Assembly (NCBI GenBank): GCA_021234155.1
Contig: JAJEKV010000031.1
Location: 157,670 to 221,669, forward strand
Source of the DNA: Isoetes taiwanensis
Taxonomy: Eukaryota; Streptophyta; Lycopodiopsida; Isoetales; Isoetaceae
Direction of reading: 5' to 3'
Length of the DNA stretch: 64,000 bases
Every line of letters begins with the position of its first letter. Position 1 is the stretch's first letter. The position numbers were made by a program, and so were the translations under genes. Shown in pieces: positions 1-12,068 of the stretch. The notes under the pieces were generated by a model that ran no database searches, was not told where the DNA came from, and was given only the letters and a program-made list of their open reading frames with translations.

Positions 1-1160
1 ATTTCCAACTCGACCTCGTGCCTCGAACTGCCTAGCTCGGCCCACACTGCCCAAGTGAATCTACCTCTTCCGCTCGAGTCTCGTATCTTGTCGCGGGCCC
101 TCCGGGTGTTCCTCCATCCGCTCGCCCTCGAGCCTCGTTTTCCTCTTCCTCGTAGCCTGAGTCTCGAAGTCCGAACCTGAGCTCCAAGATTCCGGGACCG
201 TATCCTTCTCTTGCTCCTCTTCTTGTCCCTTCCTTCCTAGGTTTCCATTGAAGCCATAGCGGCAACCGAGCACGCTCCACCGAACCCACTATGCACAAGA
301 ATGCCTTTATCCGCCTCCAGTTCCCTGAACTGGCTATCTCCTCCTCCGGGGTCATGGGTTCCTATCCTATATAATAAACTATAGTGTATGTCCTGCTCAA
401 TCCCTCCCCAGACCTGGGACGCCCAAACCAAAGGCTGAGATTGATCGACTTTGCCCAGAGCTAAAGTTCGCCTTGTGGTGGTGAGAACTGATGGCTACAT
501 CTCCGCTTGCCTTCTGATTTTGCATCCGAGGCAACTCGTGAGGGATCCGCCATCCATCTCCTGCTTCCAAGGGCTCATTACATGTCTGCTTAGGGTTTAG
601 ATTTGACCCGCAAAGCCCTGCAGCCTTATGTTCTCGTGAGCAGCCACTCCTGTACCTAACCTGGAGGATCTCATCAACCAAGAGGCCTCCTGCACCCCTC
701 GCCGCTAGGTAGACTCTTCCCGCCATGCCAGTGCCAATGATTTGCATGGGGCTTCACAAGGTAAGAAGGCAAGATTTTGAAGCTTCCTTCGTTTACCTTT
801 AGCTTCTATTCATGTCTTCAGGCACTATCATCTGCTTCCCTTCAGATTCTGGCTTCACATACCTGAATGATTCACTGAATTACAGAGTCGAATTCATGCC
901 TTGAATGCGTGAGCGAATCTGAGGGTCGAAATTTTGAAGTAAGTTCTTAATCTCAATGTTGCCTTGAACTACCCAGGCTGCCTTGAACGCCTATTCGTGG
1001 CTGGCTTGGTTTTAACCGCCCTAAATGGGAAGGATTGATCGTAACCAAATGGGTTTCTGCCAAGGTGCTGGTGCTATGATTGTTCTGCTGGTTTCTCGAG
1101 CCGAGAAACTGCAGAAGTCTCGATAGTAAAAGACCTCGACCAGCCTTTGACAATGGCACC
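1..1160. other. GC-rich stretch, no gene assigned
   Basis: The first 750 bases are GC-rich and stay open on the minus strand in overlapping frames (about 116 and 107 codons), giving charged, low-complexity peptides I cannot match to any family. They may be part of a mobile-element leader cut by the window edge. From about 760 the composition falls towards AT. I see no splice-bounded exon, RNA gene or terminal repeat. Confidence 0.3.
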
Positions 1161-3720
1161 TAAAGAAATGACTTTCTTTTGAAGCATGCAAAGCCCATTA
1201 GGAGATACCCTGATCAAAACCTATGCTTCTCCAGTGGGGAAAGTTTACGAGCATATGCAAACCAATCTATACAATTACCGCTCAAATCCATCGGCTCACA
1301 TCACTTTTGCATGTTTTTATGTTTGCATGAAAAGTGCAGATTCAAGGATCGGCCAGCTTAGACTGTACTTCCTTTATCGTATGTTAGATCGATCGTGTGG
1401 AGGATTGGGTGCAGCAGTAAGATGTAAGACTCAATGCTTTTCTGGAACCATGCCGATGATGCACACTATCTTAACGAATAAATATTAGATATAGCATTAA
1501 CAATCTAATCGTGAAAGACACTTCAATGCAAGCATAATAAAAATACAAACATGGAAACGATGTGGTCGAGCAAAGAAGTTGAAATAGACCATTTTGTAGA
1601 ACATGGTTAAAGAAAATATGTGCTTTGACATTGTCACCCATTTGCTGCAAGAGGTGTGTTGCTTTGTGGTCAGATCAGACAGCAGCTTATTTCATTCTTT
1701 ATGATTTATTTTAATTTGAGCAGATTCAAAATCAATTATTAGCTATGGACAAACAATAACAATGAGTGTGCCTACTCATGCATTTGGAGAACGTAAAAGG
1801 ACATTTGTTATAGTAGTTCCAAATCAACAATGAGATAAACATAAAATCCTTTAGCACCGTAATAAACCAGTTTTGTGTCCAAAGATGCCCTTTCAAATTC
1901 TTGAATCTCTTCAGTGGTCAATATATATAGAGTTTAACCTAATGTGCCCATTGCGTAATTTTGTCTGAAGCTATTGGCATGAGAAAGAAAATGTGCTGTG
2001 GTTCTATCCTCCGCTCTTTCTTCCTTGCATTGGCACCACAATTACTTGGTTGCCACGCAGAATTTTTGAAGGCTAGCGGGGCCGATGAGAGAAAATCCTG
2101 TAGATGCAACCCTATGCCCCAAGGCCCACATCTAGAGTTAGTTAGCATCATTCTGTCAATGGTAAAGAAGCCATGGAAATAATTATGGTCGGTTTCCACT
2201 TTATCGAATTTCTAAGATTATTGTTACAAATTGAGAAGATAGAACCAAAGATTGCCCACCAATGATATGAGAGGACAATAAATCTTCACAGAAATAGCTA
2301 GCATTTGTCAGCTAAAAGTCGGAAATAAGCAAAGAATAAATGAGGTAATATGTGTTGTAAATATGTATGATATATCGAATGATGGTCAATCCTTTGTTAT
2401 GTGGACAAACAATAATTGAGTGTACTACCAATGACCGCGCCCAAGAAATCTATTTTAGTATATTCAGATTTCTTGATTTCTTTATGCAAGAGAGAATCGA
2501 TCATGCATTGAGATAGGCGAAATGAACAATTTAAGCAATGTCATAATGCAATGGTAGAAGAAATGATTTCACCCTTTGGTAGTAAGGAGTTTCTAAAGAA
2601 CCGCAAAACCCATAGCATTTACCGCAGACCTTAAGATTTAGCACAATGCATCCCTTTGTTCAAATACATACTTATTTTTCTCCAGAACTAACTTTGCAAT
2701 TTACTAAGAATATCAGTCCTACAAAGGCAGCTTTTGTCTCATAAAGATGTTTCACCAAGTAGTAAGTTATATTAGAGCTTCTTTGATGCATGTTTTCTAT
2801 TTGGCACTGCCATGGAAGCATTCCTAGAGGACGAAATTGCCTTTGAAAGACTATAAATTGCCTCCTAGTACTTTGCAGCATTATTAATGTTCTTTTCTTA
2901 TCATTGGCTTTATCATTTACAAAGTTCTACACCACATGTCCATCAAGCTTAGCAATTTAATTTCTAATTAACATATTACAAAATACTCCATACATGTATA
3001 CATGAATCCATTTAGAGGTTTCCAACAATTATAGGACCCACATTTCTATATTTTTAGATGGGTATCTAACAATAGAGCAATGATGCACCATGAAACAAAA
3101 CGGGCATATATATATGAATATTTCATAGGCAACTTTAATACAATTAACTAATAGAGCAAGGATGCACTATAAAAAAAAAGGGCATATACATGAATATTTC
3201 ATATAACTTTAATACCCCTTCAACACACCATGTCAACAAAAAAAAAGAATGTAAAGAAATCCATTGTACAACAAACATAACAACTTTTCTTTTATACATG
3301 AGCTTTGCAATCACCTCACTATGTTTTTATGCCCTAGAGGGAAGAAAATGCGATCTTAAAATGTTATTTGAACAAAAGAGTGAGCTGAGGTTGAAGTTGT
3401 CTTTATCTTTGGGACTTTTGCTGTACAATAAAAATTTTGCCATTGTTATTCTTCATTTATTGTGCGTACCATTCTATTCATTGCATTTCTTTTCAAGCCA
3501 AAAAATTGGCCAATAAGACATACTAACATCTATAGTGTTGCTTTTCTATGACGCATCTCAAGCACATGGTCATCAAGTAATATGGAATTTTTTTAGAATA
3601 TTTTAATGATTAACAACCGCTTATGCTCTCCAATCTTCCTCCTTCCCTGGGTATTGTAATGATGAAGAATCATTTATAGCTCCAACCTTCTTCCTTCATA
3701 GGTTTACAAATGACTTAACT
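1160..3720. other. AT-rich intergenic sequence
   Basis: This is AT-rich, with stops in all frames and no recognisable domain. The only structure I see is a short tandem duplication near 3,071. The longest open stretch (about 108 codons, plus strand, 3,190-3,516) is hydrophobic, low-complexity and looks like chance. Confidence 0.5.
3071..3220. repeat. 79-bp tandem duplication
   Basis: The block starting AATAGAGCAATGATGCAC at 3,071 recurs at about 3,150 with small changes (AATAGAGCAAGGATGCAC). Both copies continue through a GGGCATATA-type and a GAATATTTCATA-type stretch, so the similarity covers the full period. Confidence 0.7.
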
Positions 3721-3726
3721 TATGTT

Positions 3727-3752
3727 TCAGCAACGCCGGGCACCATTAATAG
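3727..3752 (+). mobile_element. Degenerate Helitron 3' end
   Basis: CAGCAACGCCGGGCACCATT followed by AATAG and T closely resembles the Helitron 3' terminus at 35,984 read on the minus strand (hairpin GCCCAGC-AAC-GCTGGGC, then ACCATTA and CTAG). The left half of the stem is damaged and CTAG has become ATAG. I treat it as a decayed terminus of the same family. No 5' partner was identified. Confidence 0.4.
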
Positions 3753-4079
3753 TCTTCAAATAGGTTTTCGGGGTGGTCTCGGGCGGGTTTGTTCTTCTAT
3801 AAGGTCTCGCAGCTTGTCGCTCCTCAAGGCTTAGGCTCGGGCCGCATACACAAGCAATTCATGGCTATATGATTAGTTCCATTTTTCTTCTTTGCATTGT
3901 TTATGTTTGTTGGTATAATTGTGGGGCAAAATACATCAAATAAAACATTTAAAGTGTTGTAATCTGTATTTATATATCATATAATATTTTAAATACAAAA
4001 GTTCCGGATCAAAGAGTTCAACTAGTCTTGAAATCACGCAGAAGACGGGTTGTCTTCAAGAAATTTTAATCCTACCGGG

Positions 4080-5230
4080 CCCCTACCGAGTGACCCAAGT
4101 TCCCCGATGATGTTTACCACGAAGCCCCCGGATGGCTCACTTTCAGGTCTTCTACCCCCGGTCGGATGTGCGGCCGCACACGCTTAATCTCACTCGACGC
4201 CTTGGGGATGGCGAAGTCGGCGAGGTCGAAAGTGCCATTGACCTCTTGACTAAGACAACATAGTCGACATTTGTTGCTATTCGAGCATGCTCGCCGGGCC
4301 CGAGAGTGCAATCAGCATAAACACTCTTCGCCTCGGGATCAATCAACTTGGCGGTGAATTACCGCTTATTCTCCATCCACGTACTGTCGTTGTGTGTGTG
4401 GCTTCTGCTTGTTTGGCCTCGGCTCTGTGCGGCCCGTTTCGTCGACCTCAACCCCAGGTGGGCTCCACGTAGTCTTCCGTTGTCGCGGTCCCCGAGGCCT
4501 CACGAGATCGATTCCTTCTCCTTTTGGCCGGTGATGTCGAAGGACTAGGCATTAGGATCTTCGTGGTCTTCCACGGATCCCATCGTTCTTGGAGGCTGAG
4601 GGAGCTCCTCCTCTGGTGGCGGCTCCGCTTCGTCCATCAATTGCACGATCTTCTTTGTAGGCACGGATATCGGAGGAGTCGTCTCCCACAGTAGCAGGTG
4701 TCGGACTCCCTCACTTGAGCCGGGAAGTCGAGGTTCCCCGGACGATGAAGTCGTCCATGTCGATCTACTACTTGCTTGTTGGTGGGAAGCGGTTAGTAAC
4801 CCGAGCTCCCTCTCCTTTTGCATTGAAGGAAGGTTACCGGATGTCAGCCGAGGAGTAGATACTCCTCTCCGTCGATGATGATAGGGGCTAGGCTTGTGAT
4901 GCCTAGCCCGAAAGTGGGGGAGCAACTTTCGATGCCCTGTGCGCTTTCGCGAAATTGATCAGCTGCCGCTCTCCTTGGCGCCCATTCTTCGCCCGAAATG
5001 AAGCTCGCGTGTATCCTTCGTCGTCCGAGCTCCTCTTCATCCTCTCTTGCTTCCTCGTTCCTGTTGATCTTGCGAACAAAGCTCTTCCTCTTGCAGACCG
5101 CTGGGGTCTACCTCCATCGGAGGGATAGAGGCCCCATCGGGTTCGGTAGCCCGGTGGGATAAGAAGATGGCTAGGGCGTGATTGTAAAAGAAGTACTTGG
5201 TCTGTTGGTACCGTCCGGGGACCATGTAGT
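4080..5230 (-). pseudogene. Unidentified decayed minus-strand ORF (downstream module)
   Basis: On the minus strand, protein-like but frameshifted sequence follows the promoter-like module at 5.64 kb. A peptide that looks genuinely coding (containing YDYMVPGRYQQTKYFFYNHA, about 5,225-5,160) is followed in shifted frames by acidic, proline-rich stretches down to about 4,545. GC content is well above the flanks. I do not recognise the family: no reverse transcriptase, protease, integrase or DDE signature is visible. A gag-like or capsid-like origin is possible but unsupported. Several frame changes make it a pseudogene. Confidence 0.3.
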
Positions 5231-5394
5231 CGTAGATCTCTGCGCCTTGTTAGTCAAGTACTTGGCGATGTTGGGGACATCGCCCAAGGCCGCTTGAAGG
5301 GATGGCGGGGAACAAAGTATCCTATGCAAGGGGAACTTGAACAAGGGAGGGTCCTACCCCTAGCTTGAAATTACCGCTAGCACACGCCTATAAA

Positions 5395-5526
5395 AGGGGG
5401 TTGCATTTAAGCGTAGCTTGGATGTCGATTTCTTTCACAAAAGACTTGGAAGATGTCGTTGACCGCTGCCTCGAGGGGCATAGACTACCGTACCATCGCC
5501 CAAAATCAGCAAGAGCCATTGATCTA
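5395..5526 (-). CDS. Short hypothetical ORF behind a TATA box
   Basis: The first ATG on the minus strand after the TATA-like box at 5,637-5,648 opens a 44-codon frame beginning MALADFGRWYGSLCP and ending at a TAG near 5,395. It is either a short leader peptide or the broken start of the longer decayed frame further on. No family is recognised and expression is not shown. Confidence 0.25.
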
Positions 5527-5636
5527 GCAAAGAAGGGAGTATCAAACGGATGCGAGGCGCCTCGGGGAGTGAAAGACGCCTAAAGCGATTAAAGGGGAGC
5601 AAATTTAGGGGGTGCCAAATAAGAAATGGGGGACTT

Positions 5637-5648
5637 ATTTATAGAAAG
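5637..5648 (-). promoter_or_regulatory. TATA-like box (module 2)
   Basis: The minus strand reads TCTATAAATAAG, a good plant TATA box, about 110 bp before the first ATG at 5,526. Two 68-bp palindromes lie upstream of it (5,818 and 6,018). The same order recurs at 7.6 kb. Confidence 0.4.
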
Positions 5649-5817
5649 GGGAAAACCCTAATTTTTGGATGACTTAGAATTTCTCGAGATTAGCAATTCT
5701 AACCTATTAAGTGATGCAATTGCAAGTTTGACGTATATTTCTAGGGTTTGAGCATGCTAAGGAGAGCTCTTTGAACCTATTGTGCAATTTGGAGATCATT
5801 TGGTGATGAATGGTGGG

Positions 5818-5882
5818 GTCTCATACGTTCTTGATTTAGATTTCTAAAATGTAGAAATCATCTCGGGCGTGACGTATGAGAC
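5818..5882. repeat. Palindromic repeat, copy 1
   Basis: An imperfect palindrome. Outer arms are GTCTCATACGT and ACGTATGAGAC; the inner core is TTTCTAAAATGTAGAAA. The outer arms carry compensating changes relative to copies 2 and 3 (CATACG with CGTATG here, CACACG with CGTGTG there), so pairing is kept while sequence drifts. Confidence 0.8.
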
Positions 5883-6017
5883 ATATAGGTCCCTAATTGG
5901 GCTAGGATTACTCAATTTAGGTGATCTAAGGCTGTAATTCCACTAAACTCATCGAGTTAAGGCAGAATTGACCCCTTACTTGGTCGATTTGGAGCTGTTT
6001 TGGGCATTTTGGGCATG

Positions 6018-6086
6018 GTCTCACCGCGTTGCGCCAACCCGATTTCTAAAATGTAGAAACGTCATTCGTCTAGCGGCGTGTGAGAC
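6018..6086. repeat. Palindromic repeat, copy 2
   Basis: Outer arms GTCTCACCGCG and CGTGTGAGAC; inner core TTTCTAAAATGTAGAAA. It lies exactly 200 bp from copy 1, in the same orientation. Confidence 0.8.
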
Positions 6087-6369
6087 ATCGTCTCAATTTT
6101 GCTCAAAACTCCAATTTAATTAAAAGCGAAGGCTAGGATCGATATCTTGACCTATTTAAATGGGGTTTGACACTTTATTTACACAAAATTTTCTTTATAT
6201 TAACAAATTTTTGGGTTATTTACAAGGTTCAAAGGCGTTCTCCTTAATGTGCACGGCAAGATACATATCACGCCTCATGAGGGTAACCCTCTTGGCGTGC
6301 ACCGTGCAGGCCGTTGAATCTTCAAAATGCTTTTACTATATGCGCTTGACCGCCTCACACAACCGCAGC

Positions 6370-7510
6370 TGACATCTCATCGGTCCGCAGCGCGTAATAC
6401 GTATTTTGTATTCTTGGATGACTTAGCCGGACCAATCTTTTGGGGCGGCGGGAATCGGGGTGGTAACTCTTCTCGGAAGTGGCGGATCTCCTTGAGTGCC
6501 CCATCTTCCAACTTCTTCTTCTTGTTAAAACTTCTTCCACGGTGCTTTCGGGAGGCTTGGGCTTTGGTGGAGGGGCTTCGATTACTTTGGCTCTTAGTCC
6601 GGTGTCCGCCTTCAATCGTTCTCACCCGGTGCTCTGGTAATAGGCATTGTAGGCCTCCCACTTTGCCATATCTGGCGTTGTGCTCCACGATCCTCTTCGA
6701 TAGACCTTAGGGGTCTATCACATATGCTTCAGATTTGCGGCCGTGGGGCCTGACCCTATCCACGTCGGGGAAATGGTGGGGGGCTTCGCCACTGCCCGGC
6801 CTCCTCTCGTTCTTGGGCGTGCGCTGCGGGACCTCTTCCTCTACGGCCGGGGGCTTTGAAGAGCTTGCCCGTCTGCGCCCGGCGCGTAGTCTCCATCCAG
6901 TAAGTCGTCGGTGGTGGGCGAGTCTCCCCTCAGATGGCTTCGTTGATGACGGGACCTTGGCTCGCTTCGACCTTTACCAGCTTCCTCTTGCACGCCTTTA
7001 CGGCTTTGGCCCTCCCTCTTCTTGGGTCGGCGCGGGTGGTGATTCGTCTTCCAGACTCTTTGTCCCTCTGCTCCCACGCGGGCTCCTTGGCCGTACTTGT
7101 GGGATGGCGTGCGCGTCTGCCTCTTCTTCGGGGGTGAGTTAATTTGTTGCTCTTCTCTTCTTCCTGCTCCTCCCTGCCGGGTGGACCTCGGCACAGGGGT
7201 TGTTCTTGGGAGCTGTTGATGGGTCGCGCGTTCCCTCACTCCTCACATTGGGTTGCGTCCCTCGGTGTTGCTCCTGGCACCGCGCTTCTGCCTCCTCGCC
7301 AGGTGCAATTTCGGCCGAGGATCGTTCATGACGTCGGCGGTCGTCCTCAAGAGTTACGTGTGGTCGCTCGGTCCGACCACCTTCCTCACTTGACGAAGAT
7401 TCGCCGGCGGAGAAGGCGTTCGAAAAAGAATCTGTGAAAGAGGCGTGGCCCTGGGAGGGCGCCGAGGATCCGACTAGGCTTCCTTGCGATCGCCGTCGCG
7501 GGCCATCATC
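6370..7510 (-). pseudogene. Unidentified decayed minus-strand ORF (upstream module)
   Basis: Starting near 7,507 the minus strand has an ATG followed by GC-rich coding-like sequence. Two adjacent frames share it, with a likely frameshift near 7,240, and a 132-codon piece at 6,841-7,239 is Arg/Ser/Pro/Glu-rich and disordered-looking. Further open pieces run to about 6,370. I cannot assign a family. A TATA box and two palindromes sit upstream. Highly charged, low-complexity composition would fit a transposon gag or a DNA-binding leader, but no catalytic motif is visible. Confidence 0.3.
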
Positions 7511-7595
7511 TTCGGTTTGTTGTTGAGCTAAAAGCGAGAAAGATAACCGATCCTCCTGAAGTTCTAGGGAAGAACGAGGAAAAAATGGGAGGGGT

Positions 7596-7607
7596 GCGGG
7601 TTCTATT
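7596..7607 (-). promoter_or_regulatory. TATA-like box (module 1)
   Basis: The minus strand reads CTATATAAATAG, a near-ideal plant TATA box, about 90 bp before the first minus-strand ATG at 7,507. Palindromes 3 and 4 lie just upstream at 7,689 and 7,869. Confidence 0.45.
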
Positions 7608-7688
7608 TATATAGGCCAATTTTAGGTCAACTTTTTAAACTACCTTTTTGGGTTGTCTAGAGCACCTAAAAACACCTAATTAAGCAAG

Positions 7689-7755
7689 GTCTCACACGTT
7701 GTGCCCAACCCGATTCCTAGAATCTAGAAACCTGTCTGGTGGCGGCGTGTGAGAC
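7689..7755. repeat. Palindromic repeat, copy 3
   Basis: Outer arms GTCTCACACG and CGTGTGAGAC pair perfectly over 10 bp; the core is TTCCTAGAATCTAGAAA. This is the clearest hairpin of the four. Confidence 0.85.
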
Positions 7756-7868
7756 ATGGTGGGGCCTTGTTAAATTAACATGTAACATGCTAAATCTACT
7801 AATTCTTAGCTTAAATTTAGAATTATCAAGGTATTTTCTTGTATTTTACAACTTTTTGGTGTCAAAGT

Positions 7869-7942
7869 TGAGATGTCGCGCTGCGTTCGCCCGGCCCGAT
7901 TTCTAGAATGTAGAAATCTGTCTGGCTAATGACGTGAGATTT
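7869..7942. repeat. Palindromic repeat, copy 4 (degenerate)
   Basis: The core CCCGATTTCTAGAATGTAG is well kept, but the outer arms have decayed (GAGATGTCGCG and GACGTGAGATT). It lies about 180 bp from copy 3, echoing the 200-bp spacing of copies 1 and 2. Confidence 0.65.
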
Positions 7943-8140
7943 CCTACACTTTTGGATGTTGGCTCATCAATTTTAGTCTTTTTACGTTTTTATTCATTTT
8001 AAGCTGTTACTAGCTTAGCATAACTACAAAAATGAGAAAAATTTTTCTCATTTTCGAGGTTTGAGGATCCTATCAAGTTAGTGCTATGGGAACATGGCTG
8101 CTTTTGCTCTTGGTCTCCAAGAACATAGCTCACGATACCA

Positions 8141-11082
8141 GCATGGCGTCCCCTACTCATTATGATAATTGCACTCACCGTATACAAAGCGGGAGTTCAT
8201 CCCCATACCAGCTCCATGCTATCTGGGGCCCTCCCACATGACGCAGCAACCGGGTTCGGTGGGAAGAAGTGGAAGGGTCATTGCACCGATCTCCCTCGGG
8301 GCCTACCTAGGCTGGGCGTAAACATACATGTCGGTAGCACATACATCAACATCATATGACCATCACGGGATGGTCCTCCACATATCTGCATAGACAAAGA
8401 TCGACATCACATAGGGAATCCTACCCAAGGCTCGGACTCAAGGGATGGCCCGGCGGCTTGGGTCTCGAGTTGATCAAGGCATGAATTCATGGCAATGGAT
8501 TTGGCGGCATAGGAAGCATGGCTTAGGGTTGTCCACTCCATCCGCCCCTCATTGCACACTTTCTGCAGTAGGTGAAAAGTATTGGGACTTCAGAGTTCAT
8601 GGGATGCATAGCCGGGGGGCTATATCTGGGTTGCATCTCCCGGTTCGATGGGGGCGGTGGGATCTCTCCCTCCAGGAGATCTACATCGACTCTCGGGTGA
8701 CTAGAGGGCCACTGCCCGTGATGGAAGCTTGAACTCAATGGAAGGTCATTTCCACCACCTCACGAAGTGTCGAGCCCATGCCTTGCCCACACAGGTGTAA
8801 GCCAAGCCATTAGACCTAGTCACAATGATCCCGGCAGCACTAACACACCATAGGGATCGTTGTGAGTCGAACACGAACCTCCTTATAAGCCGGGGTCGGC
8901 CCCTTCACCCACAACCAGGTGTGGCTCTTGTGCATGTGCCGCATCTACGGTGTGCTAGAGAGGCTACTCTAGGAGCATCAACTACAAAGCTTTAGGTCTC
9001 TACCCCCTTCCCAATACAAAGGAGTTCATAGAGATACATCATCCATATACATCATGTGAGAACTAAAGAATAGGATCTAATCTACAACATAGAGTTAGGT
9101 TCTTTAGTTAGAATCTGCTATCTAGAGATCTAGAGGGCTGCTATGGCCAATCTAATAGGCTAAACCTCTTGATACAATGACTAAAATAGGGTTTTAGACT
9201 ATCTAATTGGCCAAATACCTGATCCTTGAGGGCCTCCTCGACTGAGCTTTCGACCATCCTGAAACTTCGAATCTAGAGAAACTAAGGATGCAATTCTCGA
9301 GGTGCAGTGGGATCGGTTTGGCATTGAGGCAGCCAAAACAGTTCAAGCCCTAAAAATCGAAAATTGGGCTAGTTAGGGTTTCCTACCCTATATAGACAAG
9401 GGGTTGGTTAGGGTTTCCAATTATCCCCTTTTTTTGGCATGTGGGATGGTGGAAATGGGCCCACTTGCCTTTAAGGGCTAGGTGGCCAAATGTGCACACA
9501 TGGAAATGTGTGCCCACATTAATGTGTTCATTGGAAAATGTGCACATTAATTGCACCTATGGGTGTGGCCCACTTGGCATGAAGTGTCCACTTGGAAATG
9601 TGTGCCCACATTAATGTGTACATTGGAAAATGTGCACATTAATAGTTGCACATATTTCTGGCAAGTTGCCCCCTAGGGCTACTCACGGCTGCTAGCGCAT
9701 TGCCACCGGATTTGGGCGGTATGCGGCGTGTTGCGGCGTGCGATGCGGTATCGATCCCCGGGCGATTATCGCGTTTGGAACGGCCACAATAGCCTAGTGC
9801 AACAGCCCCCGAGTGTGTGTGCAACGATCTTTGAGTGAGCCGCCCGACCACTCAAGACCATGGAGATGCCAGGAATGGGAGGGAGCGCTTCGGGAGCAGG
9901 TATTTGGAGTAGTGTTCATAGTAGTTCATTTGGAAATTAGCACTCCAGATGAATCAGTATTTCGTATCTAGAGTAGAGCCATCCTAGAACCCTTATTCAA
10001 CATCTTGAACCCTAATCAAGGAACCCTAACTGTAAGTTAGATATGTATGATTAGGTTAGATGTTATTCTGATGATTATCATGATATGATGTTATGTGATG
10101 ATGGTTGATCATGTTTGCTCCTCTTGTATTGGGAAGGGGGGTAGAGACCTAGTAGCCTTACGTAGTAATGCTCCTAGTTAGACCCTTTAGTTCCTATTAT
10201 GCGGCCTGTGCATAGGAACCCACCGGGCTAAGGGGGCTATGACGTGACTCAGCACTACATAACGGGGCTAGGGGAGACACGGAGGGAGGGTCCCTGCTGA
10301 GCGTGGCTATTGGGGACCCCATAGCAGGCTAGGCTTATGCCGGTCACTTCGTATGGGCCAGGCATGGGTCCGACACCTCCTGGGGCAATGGTGTTGCCCT
10401 GCCTCTCAAGAGTTGCAGGTGTTGGCCTGGCTCCTATTTTGGGGGGTAAGTCGGGGACGAATCATGTGTCGCCACGATTCTCTAGCCGCCCGTGGAACCT
10501 CTAGACCTTGGGAAGGGGAGATGCAACCCTTTCTGCCTCGACGGACCATGGAGATGCAACCTGGAGTAGTCCCGATGGGTGATACCATGGGATTGCGTAT
10601 CCAGAAGGCTAGAGTCATGCCAGAGCCTGATCTAGCCCATCTGCAAAGTATGCACAGGAGGGGCGGATGGAGTGGTCAATCCTAGCCATTGTCTATGGCC
10701 AGCCCTGCCATTGTTATGACTCGGTCTGTTCTATCTTGAGGCCTAGCCATCAGTCTACCTCCCCATGAGTCTGAGCCTTGGGTAGGAGCTCTCATGTTTT
10801 ACGGCATATGTTTATCTCTGTTGTAGCTATGGATATGTGGATGCACTACCCTTTGAGGTAGTATGATGTATTGTTATTGCTAGTTCTGATGTTGTTTATG
10901 CTTCCGCTGTGATAGGAGTTCATAGGGGAAGGGCGCGCAAGACACCTTCGTGTCCCCTTCCCGCACCAGGGATACCTTGGAGCGCGGGATAGACGGAGGG
11001 ATCGTGCGGTCGAAGGACCGGATGGGGGATTTCCTACGGAGTGTACGGCGGGGCGCCGTATATTTTGTAGGGAGCGTCACAC
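8141..11082. mobile_element. Element with long inverted arms
   Basis: Sequence at about 8.14-9.13 kb recurs in inverted orientation at about 10.03-11.08 kb. Shared stretches include CCTACCCAAGGCTC, CCACTCCATCCGCCCCTC and GGTCTCTACCCCCTTCCCAA, in the mirrored order expected of two arms. The outer edge on the right (rc GTGACGCTCCCTAC) may correspond to GGCGTCCCCTAC at 8,145. The middle, about 0.9 kb, contains short direct repeats and no gene. Long diverged terminal inverted repeats fit a MULE or foldback element; two opposed solo LTRs are an alternative. I could not fix a target duplication. Confidence 0.55.
9502..9643. repeat. 50-bp direct repeat pair
   Basis: GGAAATGTGTGCCCACATTA at about 9,502 recurs at about 9,594. 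Similarity extends about 50 bp through ATTGGAAAATGTGCACATTA, giving a 92-bp period with one substitution near the middle. Confidence 0.75.
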
Positions 11083-11260
11083 TTTTGTTTAGACTCAGCA
11101 ATCACCTGATTCAGCATGATATGAAGTTTATATGTACTTGACTCGTTTTCTTGCATTGGAGCTTTCCCTTTATCCCTATTCCTTTCATAATTTTGAAGAA
11201 CTTTAATTCCTGGGCAATTACCAACATCAAAATTTACCTTTTGGTGATGGGTTAATTTGT

Positions 11261-11591
11261 CATAAGGGTAAAAGCATGTTAGGGTGTCCCTTAAAAAGTA
11301 TTATTTAGTGACCAAAAAAGTACCTAAAAAGGTACCCAGGACTGGGTACTGGGTACCCGTGTAATGTCTCAATAAAAGTTACATTTTAGAACTTTTATAT
11401 ATATTTTGGTCTCCAGTAGCATTATCTTTATCTTAACTTTGAATATTAATACATCCTTGACTTTTATTTTGGACCTTTGTACTAGTTTTAATGAGAATAA
11501 AAATGAGAAAGTACCCAGTTCTGAAGTACCTAGTGTATGTACTTTTGCAGGTTCCAAAAGTGGTACACCCTAACATGCTTTTACCCATAAG
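11261..11591. mobile_element. MITE, 21-bp TIRs, candidate 6-bp target duplication
   Basis: GGTAAAAGCATGTTAGGGTG at 11,267 is matched by its exact reverse complement ending at 11,585; the perfect terminal repeat is 21 bp, then similarity decays. CATAAG occurs immediately outside both ends (11,261-11,266 and 11,586-11,591). The 319-bp interior contains mirrored GTACCCAG/CTGGGTAC motifs and no ORF, so it is non-autonomous. The superfamily is not certain. Confidence 0.8.
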
Positions 11592-12060
11592 TGTCTATCT
11601 TCTGTGGAGCAGTTCTCAACCTTTTGAGTTGATTGTTCCTAATTCTCTTTTTACTTCCATTGACCCTGTGCCATTAATGACCTTGACTAGGGTTGACCTC
11701 GGGATTAGTCAAGGTTGAGGTGTCTGACTTTTCTGATATGTGTACTCCCTTGAGTTTGCTTGCATCACCATAAGTGAGTGCTATCTCTATCTATCTATCT
11801 TATTCTTTTTCAACTGAGTTTCCATAGTTGTGTTCAGAGGACATTCATTGTACCAAAAATGCCTTTTTAAACAATTTCGGCATTGAGGAGGTAAACCCGA
11901 CCATCTCAGATATAGATAGGAGCTTTGACCAAATGCATCAGAAAAAGGAATGGTAGTAGGAATATTTTTGGATAGATCTAGCTGGATAAAAGCTCTGGAG
12001 ATCTGGAAGGGGAATATTCCGTGAAGATGTAATTACCAATGGAATTAAAAAGAAGCTTAA
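11592..12060. other. Intergenic sequence
   Basis: I see no gene here. A short (CTAT)n run lies at about 11,790-11,808. The rest is unique, moderately AT-rich sequence. Confidence 0.5.
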
Positions 12061-12068
12061 AGCATTCT

